From Streptomyces sp. BA2 (GTDB lineage Bacteria; Actinomycetota; Actinomycetes; Streptomycetales; Streptomycetaceae), in contig NZ_WSRO01000001.1 of the NCBI RefSeq assembly GCF_009769735.1, positions 372,001 through 436,000 on the forward strand: a stretch of 64,000 nt of DNA. Reading direction: 5' to 3'. Below the pieces are notes generated by a model. That model saw only the letters and a list, made by a program, of their open reading frames with translations. It was not told the DNA's origin and did no database searches. Positions 57,610 to 64,000 of the stretch are shown here, in pieces (position 1 is the first letter of the stretch; every line of letters begins with the position of its first letter). Both the position numbers and the translations under genes were made by a program.

Positions 57610-57803
57610 ACACCTCAACATGCGAGCCCACCAGTCTCAACCCCCAAGGCACGCCCAGCTGGCGTGGTCCCGGAGTTGGGCCGACCAGGGCTCATGCGCA
57701 GGGTGGCGGACTTGTCTGCACCGTTGGGGCCGAGGAAGGCAGGGCTCCGCTGAGGACCTTCGACGTCACCACGGTGTACGACAAGGCCGTCGATGTCGAT
57801 CAT
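57610..57803 (-). pseudogene. ABC ATPase N-terminal scrap
   Basis: From ATG 57803: MIDIDGLVVHRGDVEGPQRS, then FLGPNGADKSATLRM. This is the start of an ABC ATPase with a damaged Walker A (GPNGAGKST expected, GPNGADKSA found) and with the strand before it shortened. After LRMSPGRP the sequence soon loses all similarity. There is no permease gene nearby. Confidence 0.7.
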
Positions 57804-57978
57804 TTCGCTTCCTCTGACTTCTGGGGCATGCGCGGTGCAGGTGCCGCAGCGGCCCGTGCGGCTTGTGGAACACCTCCGGCCGTCGGCGGCCGAGGGCCGG
57901 AGCGCCGCACCGACATATAAGGGCATGGGCCCTCACCACCCGGAGCCCCGGGCGAACGCAAGGCAAAGGAGCACAGCA

Positions 57979-59103
57979 ATGGCGAAGCAGTGGACATCAC
58001 CGATCAGCACCGGCCTCTCGAGCAGCAACTGCGTGGCGCTCGACGGGTCCGGGTACGCCTACGTCGTTGGCGACGTCGCCGGCGCCGTGTACAAGGTCAA
58101 TCTGGAAACAGGCAGCAACGGCGGAGGGCCATTGGCCACAGTCCCCGGCTCCCGTGGGCTGGCGGTGGACCTTGACGGCTCCCTCTACGTCGTCAGCCAT
58201 AGCGCGGCGGCTCTGTACCGGGTGAGCCCGGCAGGTGCGGTCCAGGATCCTCCGATCGCCACGAGCCTGGGCAGCGGATCCCACAGCGTGGCACTGGACG
58301 GGAACGGCAACGCCTACGTCACCTCCTCCAGCGGGCTGTTACGGGTACCGCTGGCAGGCGGGCAGCCGGAGCGCGTGGCCACTGGCTTTGGCAACGCCAC
58401 GGGAGTGGCCTTGGACGGACACGGCTACGCGTATGTCACCAACTACGAGAACGGAAATCTGTACAAGGTCAAACTGAGCGATGGCCACTACGACAGCCCG
58501 TTCGCCACTGGCCTCCCGCGGGGCGCGAACCTGGCGTTGGATGCGGATGGCTACGCCTACATCGTCACGGGCTACGCGGGGACGCTGGCCAGCGTGCGCA
58601 CGGATGGCGCCCCGCCCGTCTCCACTCTCGCCACCGGCCTGTCCAACGCCCAGGGAGTGGCAATCGATGGGTACCGTAACCTCTGGGTCCTGGCCGGCGA
58701 GGGTACCTTGAAGCTGTTTGCCGAGGCGGCGAAGTCGGCGCCGATCGGCGCACCCACGATCGCAGCTCCCCTCCCCGATGCGCAGGCCGGGCCGTACATC
58801 AAGTTCAAGGGCGCGGCTCCCCTGGATTCAGCTCCGCCCCACACCACCACAGCTACGGCGATCATTGCGCAGAAGCCCGACGGCACCAACATCGGCTCCC
58901 AGATCGTGGCCAAGGACGGCTACTGGGCCTGGGCGCTGGGCGAGGACGCCTTGCACGTAGCCACACCCGAAGCCTCGCACGCTCCGGCCTCAGACCGGGG
59001 CCTGCCCTGGGACCCGGGCCAGCACACCATCCAATTCGTCACCCACAACAACCTCGGATACTCCGCCCCCACCCCCATCACCTTCACCACTCCCCAAACC
59101 TGA
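57979..59103 (+). CDS. NHL-type beta-propeller protein
   Basis: A 374-residue protein; ATG 57979 with AAAGGAG upstream. Residues 1-255 hold about six blade repeats of the type VALDGSGYAYVV / LAVDLDGSLYVV / VALDGNGNAYVT / VALDGHGYAYVT / LALDADGYAYIV / VAIDGYRNLWVL. A C-terminal domain of about 110 residues (PIGAPTIAAPLPDAQAGPYI ... FVTHNNLGYSAPTPITF) looks like a beta-sandwich of Ig-like or carbohydrate-binding kind. No signal peptide is seen. Such propellers bind ligands or proteins; lyase activity is possible but not shown. It stands alone. Confidence 0.75.
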   Translation: MAKQWTSPISTGLSSSNCVALDGSGYAYVVGDVAGAVYKVNLETGSNGGGPLATVPGSRGLAVDLDGSLYVVSHSAAALYRVSPAGAVQDPPIATSLGSGSHSVALDGNGNAYVTSSSGLLRVPLAGGQPERVATGFGNATGVALDGHGYAYVTNYENGNLYKVKLSDGHYDSPFATGLPRGANLALDADGYAYIVTGYAGTLASVRTDGAPPVSTLATGLSNAQGVAIDGYRNLWVLAGEGTLKLFAEAAKSAPIGAPTIAAPLPDAQAGPYIKFKGAAPLDSAPPHTTTATAIIAQKPDGTNIGSQIVAKDGYWAWALGEDALHVATPEASHAPASDRGLPWDPGQHTIQFVTHNNLGYSAPTPITFTTPQT

Positions 59104-59802
59104 CCCACCTCCACCCCCTACGTCGCAGTACCCGCCACGGACACCAGGGGGGTGGGCGCCGCGGCCCTCGCGTCGGCTCTTCAGTGGATTGGGCGGTCCG
59201 TCTGCCCTGAGTCGGGCCGGGCCAGCCACGCACGAAGTCTGACAGCCTCGCCGCGGTCACGGCATACAGCAACGGACCGTGCCGCGAATACTGCGGCACT
59301 GGGGCATCTGGTGCACCGAGGCCGACCACGGGCCTTGACCCCGGATCTTGAACACGTCTATGCGGCTCGGGCCAGGGCCTGGATCTGCGACTTCACCACG
59401 TCGTAGACCTTCTCCACGCATAGCGGGTCCGCCAGGTGCGGCTTGAGCTGGAACTGCCGCCAGATCCGGCGCACTTCAGGGGATAGCAGTAGGGGTTCCA
59501 GCTAACGACCAACTACTGGCGCAGGACAGTAGCACTGGACGCTCGACTGCGTTCCTTCCTGTCCCTCAGCGGAACGATTCCACCCGGCACCCCTGGAGTG
59601 CTTAGCAAGGAGTTGGCTGCTGACGCCCTGTCACGAACTCGAGCTTCGAGCACCGCCTACGAAAATCTTGAAGAGCCGTTCCATTTGCAGTCCCTTCCCG
59701 GGTCTGACTCGCTGGCAGGCACGCAGAGGGGGATCGACGGTGCGTGCACATATCAGGTGAGGTATAGGCACGTAGTTCCCACGATTGGGCTGGTGAGGTG
59801 TT
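59104..59802 (-). pseudogene. Spacer with IS630-like transposase scrap (about 59355-59500)
   Basis: On the minus strand one frame reads LLSPEVRRIWRQFQLKPHLA and then DPLCVEKVYDVVKSQIQALA, which matches the segment just before the catalytic domain of IS630-type transposases (LKPHLxxxFKLSxDPxFxEKV..V). Nothing else of the element is left. I see no gene in the remaining 550 bases. The final part up to 59802 is less GC-rich and leads into a lower-GC gene block. Confidence 0.6.
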
Positions 59803-60114
59803 ATGGGTTCGGTATGGGTGGCGCAGGTGGACGCAGTGATCGATTACCGACTCTCTCAGCTTCCGCTGGTGGGGGGTGGGGTGTCGGCGGACGAGGATGT
59901 GGAGGTTCAGAGTGTGGGGGTCTTGTGGGCAAACGGCGCCTTGTCGGGAGAACAGGTGAGTCAGATTAATGCGGCGATTGATGCATTCAACCAGATATCC
60001 GACGGTGCGTTGCCGCATCTTCCGGTGCAGCAGTTCCCCGGGGAGCAGATGTCGGTGACGGCGACGGTGGACCGAAAAGGTGAGTCGTTTGTCTTGGTGA
60101 GTGATCCTCTCTGA
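59803..60114 (+). CDS. Hypothetical protein of low-GC block (1)
   Basis: A 103-residue protein, ATG 59803 after GAGGTG. Sequence features: DYRLSQLPLVGGGVSADEDV, VGVLWANGALSGEQVSQINA, QQFPGEQMSVTATVDRKGES. It has no signal peptide, membrane helix or motif I know. A Gly/Val-rich first half and a beta-like end suggest a small globular protein. It comes 198 bases before the next gene of the block. Base and codon use are less GC-rich than in the neighbouring genes, suggesting that the three genes arrived together. Confidence 0.55.
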   Translation: MGSVWVAQVDAVIDYRLSQLPLVGGGVSADEDVEVQSVGVLWANGALSGEQVSQINAAIDAFNQISDGALPHLPVQQFPGEQMSVTATVDRKGESFVLVSDPL

Positions 60115-60312
60115 GGTGATCGTAGCGGCAGGGAATTGATGATGATCGGGGAGGGCCACCTGGTTGGCGTGTCCAAATGATCGAGTCTTTGGGTTTCATT
60201 TCGATTGCGGATCGGCCTGACGTTCGGTGACGTTGGACCGAGATAGGTACGCCGAGTCCACACGTCCACCCGCGTCCGACACGGACGTCCAACTGCGAGG
60301 CGATGAGCCGAC

Positions 60313-61746
60313 ATGACCATTTCGATTGACTGGGTTCGCGATCACTTCACCAGCGGCGGGTTCACACTGACTGGGCCTCTTCTCGGCCTCGGAAGTCCGA
60401 CAGACATTCTCTTCAGCGATGACCTTCTTGGTTCGAGTTGGTCCGTCGAGATCGAGCAGAGTGATCCCGATGCTCTAGTAGGTTGGGGTACCGCTCTTGT
60501 GAAGGGGGTGAAGCGTAAGGTCGAGGTGCATTTTCTGGGGACTTCGCAAGGAGAGCCTAATATTACTGGCATTGCTATCTATGTCGACCTGAACGAGGAC
60601 TGGGAATCCAGCATCTTTCCGGACCTTAACGTCGGTGCCCTCAAGCCGTTCGGCTTCCAGCATCCTGAGGCTGCACTGATCGTGGACCCGGATCACCCTT
60701 ACGAATACCCTTATATTGAGGGTGCGGCCCAGTACGGTCAACCGGATGGACGTCTACCGCGACGTTTCTGCGTAGAGGACTCCGGTGCGGGTTATCTCGA
60801 CATCTACTCCCGCTTGGGCGTTCAACAACGTCACACCGACTTTAACAGCCTGCTCAGCTCCCTGCCTTTCGCTGGAAAACTGCCATCCTCCGTTAACGTA
60901 CCGTCAGAAATGCAAAGCATTATCGGCGGCTCGCCTCTCTATTTATCTTCTGTCCAGGTGACACTCGATCAGGATAGCGAGAGCATCGTAGGGGCTAGCA
61001 TTTCCGTAGAGATTGGTGAGCTTGATCATGACGTAGAAGTAATTCCCGAACTCTTCACCGCACGCGCGCTCACCATCAGCCTGGAGTTGATGGGATCCGA
61101 GTTCCTGATAGGAGCGGAATACACTGGAACTATTGGCGGGACCGAGGCTACTGTCTCGGGAGCGTACGCCAGTGGCGGTCAGATACGCCTCCTGGGATCC
61201 GTGAAGGATGTCTCCTTGGACGGAAGTATCCATGAGTGGCTCAATAATGCTGTCGGTGCGGACGTAGGGCAGATCCTTCTCGGCTCAACGGTAGAGACGA
61301 TGTTCGTCGAGACCAATGTGCCGCCCTCGGGCACGGCTGCTCTCACTGCGGGCTTCGTGGTTGAAATTCAAGTGCCCGGTGGTCACGGGAATGCCTACCT
61401 ATCGCTGACGGCAATTAAACAAGAATCCGTCACGGTAAGGGGTGCGCTCGAGATCCCCATTCCTACGGCCAAATACCCTGGTCAGCGCATTGTCTTTCAA
61501 GGATCCGTCGTCCGAGCGAACGACGGCCTCACTTTTTCTCTTGCCTGGGACGGCGACAAGACCTTTGAGGCGTCCGTAGCCGACCTCTTTCACCTTCTTG
61601 GGGTCGATGAGAATGCAGACGTACCGTTCGGGGATATTTCCCTAACCAGCCTTGGTGCTGTATACCGCCCAAGCCAGAAGCTTCTCGTCCTTGGCGCGAA
61701 TCTGCCCCCCCTTCAGATCGTCGTGGTCAACATGGGGGTTACGTGA
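60313..61746 (+). CDS. Hypothetical beta-rich protein of low-GC block (2)
   Basis: A 477-residue protein starting at ATG 60313 (weak ribosome site). It has no signal peptide, membrane helix or recognised domain. It is rich in alternating hydrophobic beta-strands and looks internally repetitive: GIAIYVDLNEDWESS..., VSGAYASGGQIRLLGSVKD..., VVFQGSVVRANDGLTFSLA-like strands recur, with segments ending in a hydrophobic PFGDISLTSLGAVYRP. The pattern suits a large beta-sandwich or tail-like structural protein. Codon use is clearly less GC-rich than the Streptomyces average. Probably transferred; function unknown. Confidence 0.6.
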   Translation: MTISIDWVRDHFTSGGFTLTGPLLGLGSPTDILFSDDLLGSSWSVEIEQSDPDALVGWGTALVKGVKRKVEVHFLGTSQGEPNITGIAIYVDLNEDWESSIFPDLNVGALKPFGFQHPEAALIVDPDHPYEYPYIEGAAQYGQPDGRLPRRFCVEDSGAGYLDIYSRLGVQQRHTDFNSLLSSLPFAGKLPSSVNVPSEMQSIIGGSPLYLSSVQVTLDQDSESIVGASISVEIGELDHDVEVIPELFTARALTISLELMGSEFLIGAEYTGTIGGTEATVSGAYASGGQIRLLGSVKDVSLDGSIHEWLNNAVGADVGQILLGSTVETMFVETNVPPSGTAALTAGFVVEIQVPGGHGNAYLSLTAIKQESVTVRGALEIPIPTAKYPGQRIVFQGSVVRANDGLTFSLAWDGDKTFEASVADLFHLLGVDENADVPFGDISLTSLGAVYRPSQKLLVLGANLPPLQIVVVNMGVT

Positions 61747-61817
61747 CGACGCAAAAATGCACCTGATGGTGAACGCCAGCCACATCAGACGGGACTCGAT
61801 TCATTAAGGAATCAGCC

Positions 61818-62705
61818 ATGAGTTTTAAGAGTGATTTCAAGTCGGCCTGCAGCAATCGTACGACTAGGTTCGAAAATCTCGTACCTTTACTGAAGAAGAC
61901 AGGAAAGGCCGACAGTGCATGGGGGATTATGAAGGTGAGCAATGACAACTACTATGACTATAGATTTCTGTTGGATTCACCTTTCCGTTTCGAAGAGGCG
62001 TGCGTGAGATATGACGCCGACCGCGATCCGTTCAAAGCCGATATTAAAGCCGTACGCGACCAAGTTCCTATCACGATCAGACACTACACCAATGGCGATA
62101 TGGGGCCGACCCGGAAGCCGAGTTTTACACAGATTCTCTCATCTTGGGATCTTGTGAATAGGATTGACTACAGAGGCGGCGGCAACACTGGTGTTGAGGA
62201 TTGGTGCTACTTCGGTAATCAGAAATTCGTGTTCTCTACTCTTTCCATCCACGATCAACCTGCATACAGAATCATGCCGCTGGAATGCGCTTGGTACACT
62301 ACAATTGATGAGGATTCTATTGAGTACTGCTGGTGCTCGGCCGACTTTCTCAACCATTTCGATTCGACGATCACTACAGCGAAAAAAGCCAAGGAGCAAA
62401 TAGAAATGAAATGGGGCGAAGGGTTGGCGGGGCCGGTCTGCCCTCCTTTATTCAGGGCAAAGGCGACCAGCATAGTATCGGCGGCGCTTTCGACGGTGCT
62501 TCGCGACACCAAGGAGTCTCTGGGTGGCGACTACGTCCAAAAGGTAATAAGTGCAGGCAATGACCTTGCCGACCCAGGAAACCCGAACTCGCGGGGCAGG
62601 AAACTCGCTGTCCAGATTCAAGAATATTTCCAGGAGCTGGAAATAAAAATTCCCCGCGTGATACCAGTTGATGACTGGTTCGAGAATCCTTTGCCCCTGG
62701 AATAG
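61818..62705 (+). CDS. Hypothetical protein of low-GC block (3)
   Basis: A 295-residue soluble protein; ATG 61818 with AAGGA 8 bases upstream. It is rich in aromatic and charged residues (SNDNYYDYRFLLDSPFRFEE, SIEYCWCSADFLNHFDSTIT) and has a helical C-terminal half (STVLRDTKESLGGDYVQKVI, LAVQIQEYFQELEIKIPRVI). No motif is recognised. GC is the lowest of the window's genes, with many A- and T-ending codons that are rare in Streptomyces. It follows the 477-residue gene by 71 bases in the same direction, so the three genes may form one foreign operon. Confidence 0.6.
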   Translation: MSFKSDFKSACSNRTTRFENLVPLLKKTGKADSAWGIMKVSNDNYYDYRFLLDSPFRFEEACVRYDADRDPFKADIKAVRDQVPITIRHYTNGDMGPTRKPSFTQILSSWDLVNRIDYRGGGNTGVEDWCYFGNQKFVFSTLSIHDQPAYRIMPLECAWYTTIDEDSIEYCWCSADFLNHFDSTITTAKKAKEQIEMKWGEGLAGPVCPPLFRAKATSIVSAALSTVLRDTKESLGGDYVQKVISAGNDLADPGNPNSRGRKLAVQIQEYFQELEIKIPRVIPVDDWFENPLPLE

Positions 62706-62810
62706 GGTGGAACAAAAGAAGAGTCGCCGGGGAAGGCCCGGACGCCCGCCCGACACCGGAACGCCGACAGGCCCCAGCCCTCATGGGTGCACGAACCACG
62801 ATGAAACTCC

Positions 62811-64000
62811 TCATGACGGATCGTCAATCGGCATGCCTTCATAGGTGCGTTCGAACGAGGCGCCGCCCAGGAGGAACGCAACGGCATCCTTGGCCGGCTC
62901 TACCAAGTCCCGGAGCGAGGAATGGACGTCGTCGTTGATGACACTCAGCGAACCACCCGTGATGCGATGCATATCCTTGGCCCACGGCAGGGGCGTGTTT
63001 GTCTCATAGGCGTGGCCGAACATTTGCAGCGGACTCTTGCCTGCACTCAGTTTCGGGGGCTGCGCGGGGAAAGGCCAGCCCGAGCAAATCGCCATGCTTC
63101 CGCCTCTGTAGCCGGCCACAGGAAACGTTTGCTTCTGTGCTTCCTTATCCGAGACTTCGAAGTCCCGGGAGCCTTCGGACTCGTTGCAGCCGACTGCCCG
63201 GAGTACGAATTCAAGGTCGCCGTCCACCATTTCCTTGCCGAACCCGTTCCCTGACGTGCGTTCGGCCGTATCCTGCGTGGGTGTCTCCGGCGCCTTCCCC
63301 GCTGCGATGTCGCGCAGTGCCTGCGCGGCCGGTGCCCACTGGGCTCGAGGCGACTCCAGATAGTCGTTCAGCTCCTCCGCCGTGATCTCCCCCCGCGGTT
63401 TGGCCTCGAGTTCTTTCCGAAGGGCCAGCAGCTTGCGGGACACGTCCGAGGCGGTGCTTCCCAGATGAAGAGTGGGATCACGGTCAGCCATCCAGGTGGT
63501 GAAGTCCTGGTACAGCTTCTCCTGCGCAGCCAGCTGCGCCTCGCCGCCCTTGTCGTCGGTCGACTGCCCCGGCGCGATGACGGAGTCAAGGACCATGCGG
63601 TCGACATGCTCGTCGAACAGGCCGCGATACACAGCGCCCAGCGACGCGCCCCACGAGTTGCCGAGGTAGCTGATCTTCTCTTCGCCCAGGGCGGCACGGA
63701 TCCGGTCCATGTCTTTGGCCGCGTAGGTCGTGGTCATGGCCCGAGAGAACTCGGGGTCCTTCAGAGCGCATGTCTTCAGCGCTGCAGCGTATGCGTCATT
63801 ACGGTGTTTTGCCTCGGATTCGCCCGCCTGGCCCGGCGGCGGATGGGGGAAATTATCCGGGTCAAACTCGGGGCATCCCGGCTTGTCGCTGTGGCCTGTA
63901 CCCCGGATGTCGAAGCCGACGAGGTCGAAGTGCTTCCCCAACTCGCCCATCTCGCTGGAGGTCAGTTGCTCGGGCTCGGAGAGTCCCTCGACACCCGGTC
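62811..64000 (-). CDS. Alpha/beta-hydrolase, tripeptidyl-aminopeptidase type (5' end outside window)
   Basis: The frame is open past the right edge (PGVEGLSEPEQLTSSE precedes the internal ATG 63950), so the start lies outside the window. FDLVGFDIRGTGHSDKPGCP is the oxyanion-side strand, YLGNSWGASLGAVY the nucleophile elbow (GNSWG, Ser), MVLDSVIAPG follows, and VINDDVHSSLRD near the end probably carries the catalytic His. The C-terminal TAP-like domain is present (ICSGWPFPAQPP). Streptomyces secretes many such proteases that remove N-terminal peptides; a signal or lipoprotein region would be upstream of the window. Confidence 0.85.
   Translation of the reverse strand, partial: PGVEGLSEPEQLTSSEMGELGKHFDLVGFDIRGTGHSDKPGCPEFDPDNFPHPPPGQAGESEAKHRNDAYAAALKTCALKDPEFSRAMTTTYAAKDMDRIRAALGEEKISYLGNSWGASLGAVYRGLFDEHVDRMVLDSVIAPGQSTDDKGGEAQLAAQEKLYQDFTTWMADRDPTLHLGSTASDVSRKLLALRKELEAKPRGEITAEELNDYLESPRAQWAPAAQALRDIAAGKAPETPTQDTAERTSGNGFGKEMVDGDLEFVLRAVGCNESEGSRDFEVSDKEAQKQTFPVAGYRGGSMAICSGWPFPAQPPKLSAGKSPLQMFGHAYETNTPLPWAKDMHRITGGSLSVINDDVHSSLRDLVEPAKDAVAFLLGGASFERTYEGMPIDDPS

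Overview
The window is high-GC actinobacterial DNA, almost certainly Streptomyces or a close relative. Supporting signs are the GC-rich third positions, GTG and TTG starts, ATGA/GTGA gene overlaps, Tat and lipoprotein signals, a MIP channel, OmpR two-component systems, a DUF4236-TerD protein and a Fic-type toxin-antitoxin pair. The number of broken genes, transposons and small gene islands points to an accessory region such as a chromosome arm or a linear plasmid. No rRNA or tRNA gene was recognised.

Layout. 0-2.3 kb: an orphan response regulator with a degenerate receiver, a histidine-kinase scrap, an IS5-family element and a broken NarL-type regulator. 2.6-5.9 kb: an ABC export operon whose last gene has lost its middle. 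6.7-9.1 kb: a coiled-coil/winged-helix protein and a dead nadB. 9.1-11.4 kb: the decayed first copy of a cassette-bearing mobile unit. 12.7-18.6 kb: a type I-E Cascade operon (cse1-cse2-cas7-cas5-cas6e) with a degenerate array at each end and no cas3, cas1 or cas2 in the window. 19-19.8 kb: aquaporin. 19.9-27.7 kb: the second mobile unit, interrupted by a Tn554-like transposon with three recombination genes. 28.3-42.4 kb: beta-lactamase, secreted PheC-like protein, M1 peptidase, FtsX/MacB permease with a dead ATPase, SGNH lipoprotein plus OafA acyltransferase, a regulator-kinase-lipoprotein operon and DUF4236-TerD. 43.2-44.6 kb: toxin-antitoxin pair and a glycine-rich protein. 44.6-49.0 kb: the third mobile unit. 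49.9-55.6 kb: a compact five-gene biosynthetic operon (EctC-like cyclase, nucleoside deoxyribosyltransferase-like protein, dihydroorotate-dehydrogenase-like flavoprotein, creatininase/ATP-grasp fusion, MFS exporter). 56-59.5 kb: trypsin-like protease, recombinase scraps, beta-propeller protein. 59.8-62.7 kb: three unknown genes of lower GC. The end holds a partial alpha/beta-hydrolase.

The most striking system is the repeated mobile unit. Units 2 and 3 have about 30-bp inverted ends (G[A/T]AGCTGTG...GTGAC) and 3-bp TNA target duplications (TAA and TGA). One arm carries, in one direction, a DUF6192-type gene, a RacP-like gene and an IS5-family DDE transposase. The other arm carries a convergent cassette: a long conserved leader, a secreted protein with a conserved N-terminal part and a different C-terminal domain in each copy, small downstream genes that could be immunity factors, and a 3-TM protein. 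A shared hairpin separates the arms. This looks like an IS5-type transposon that spreads a polymorphic secreted effector cassette. All three transposase copies are now damaged.
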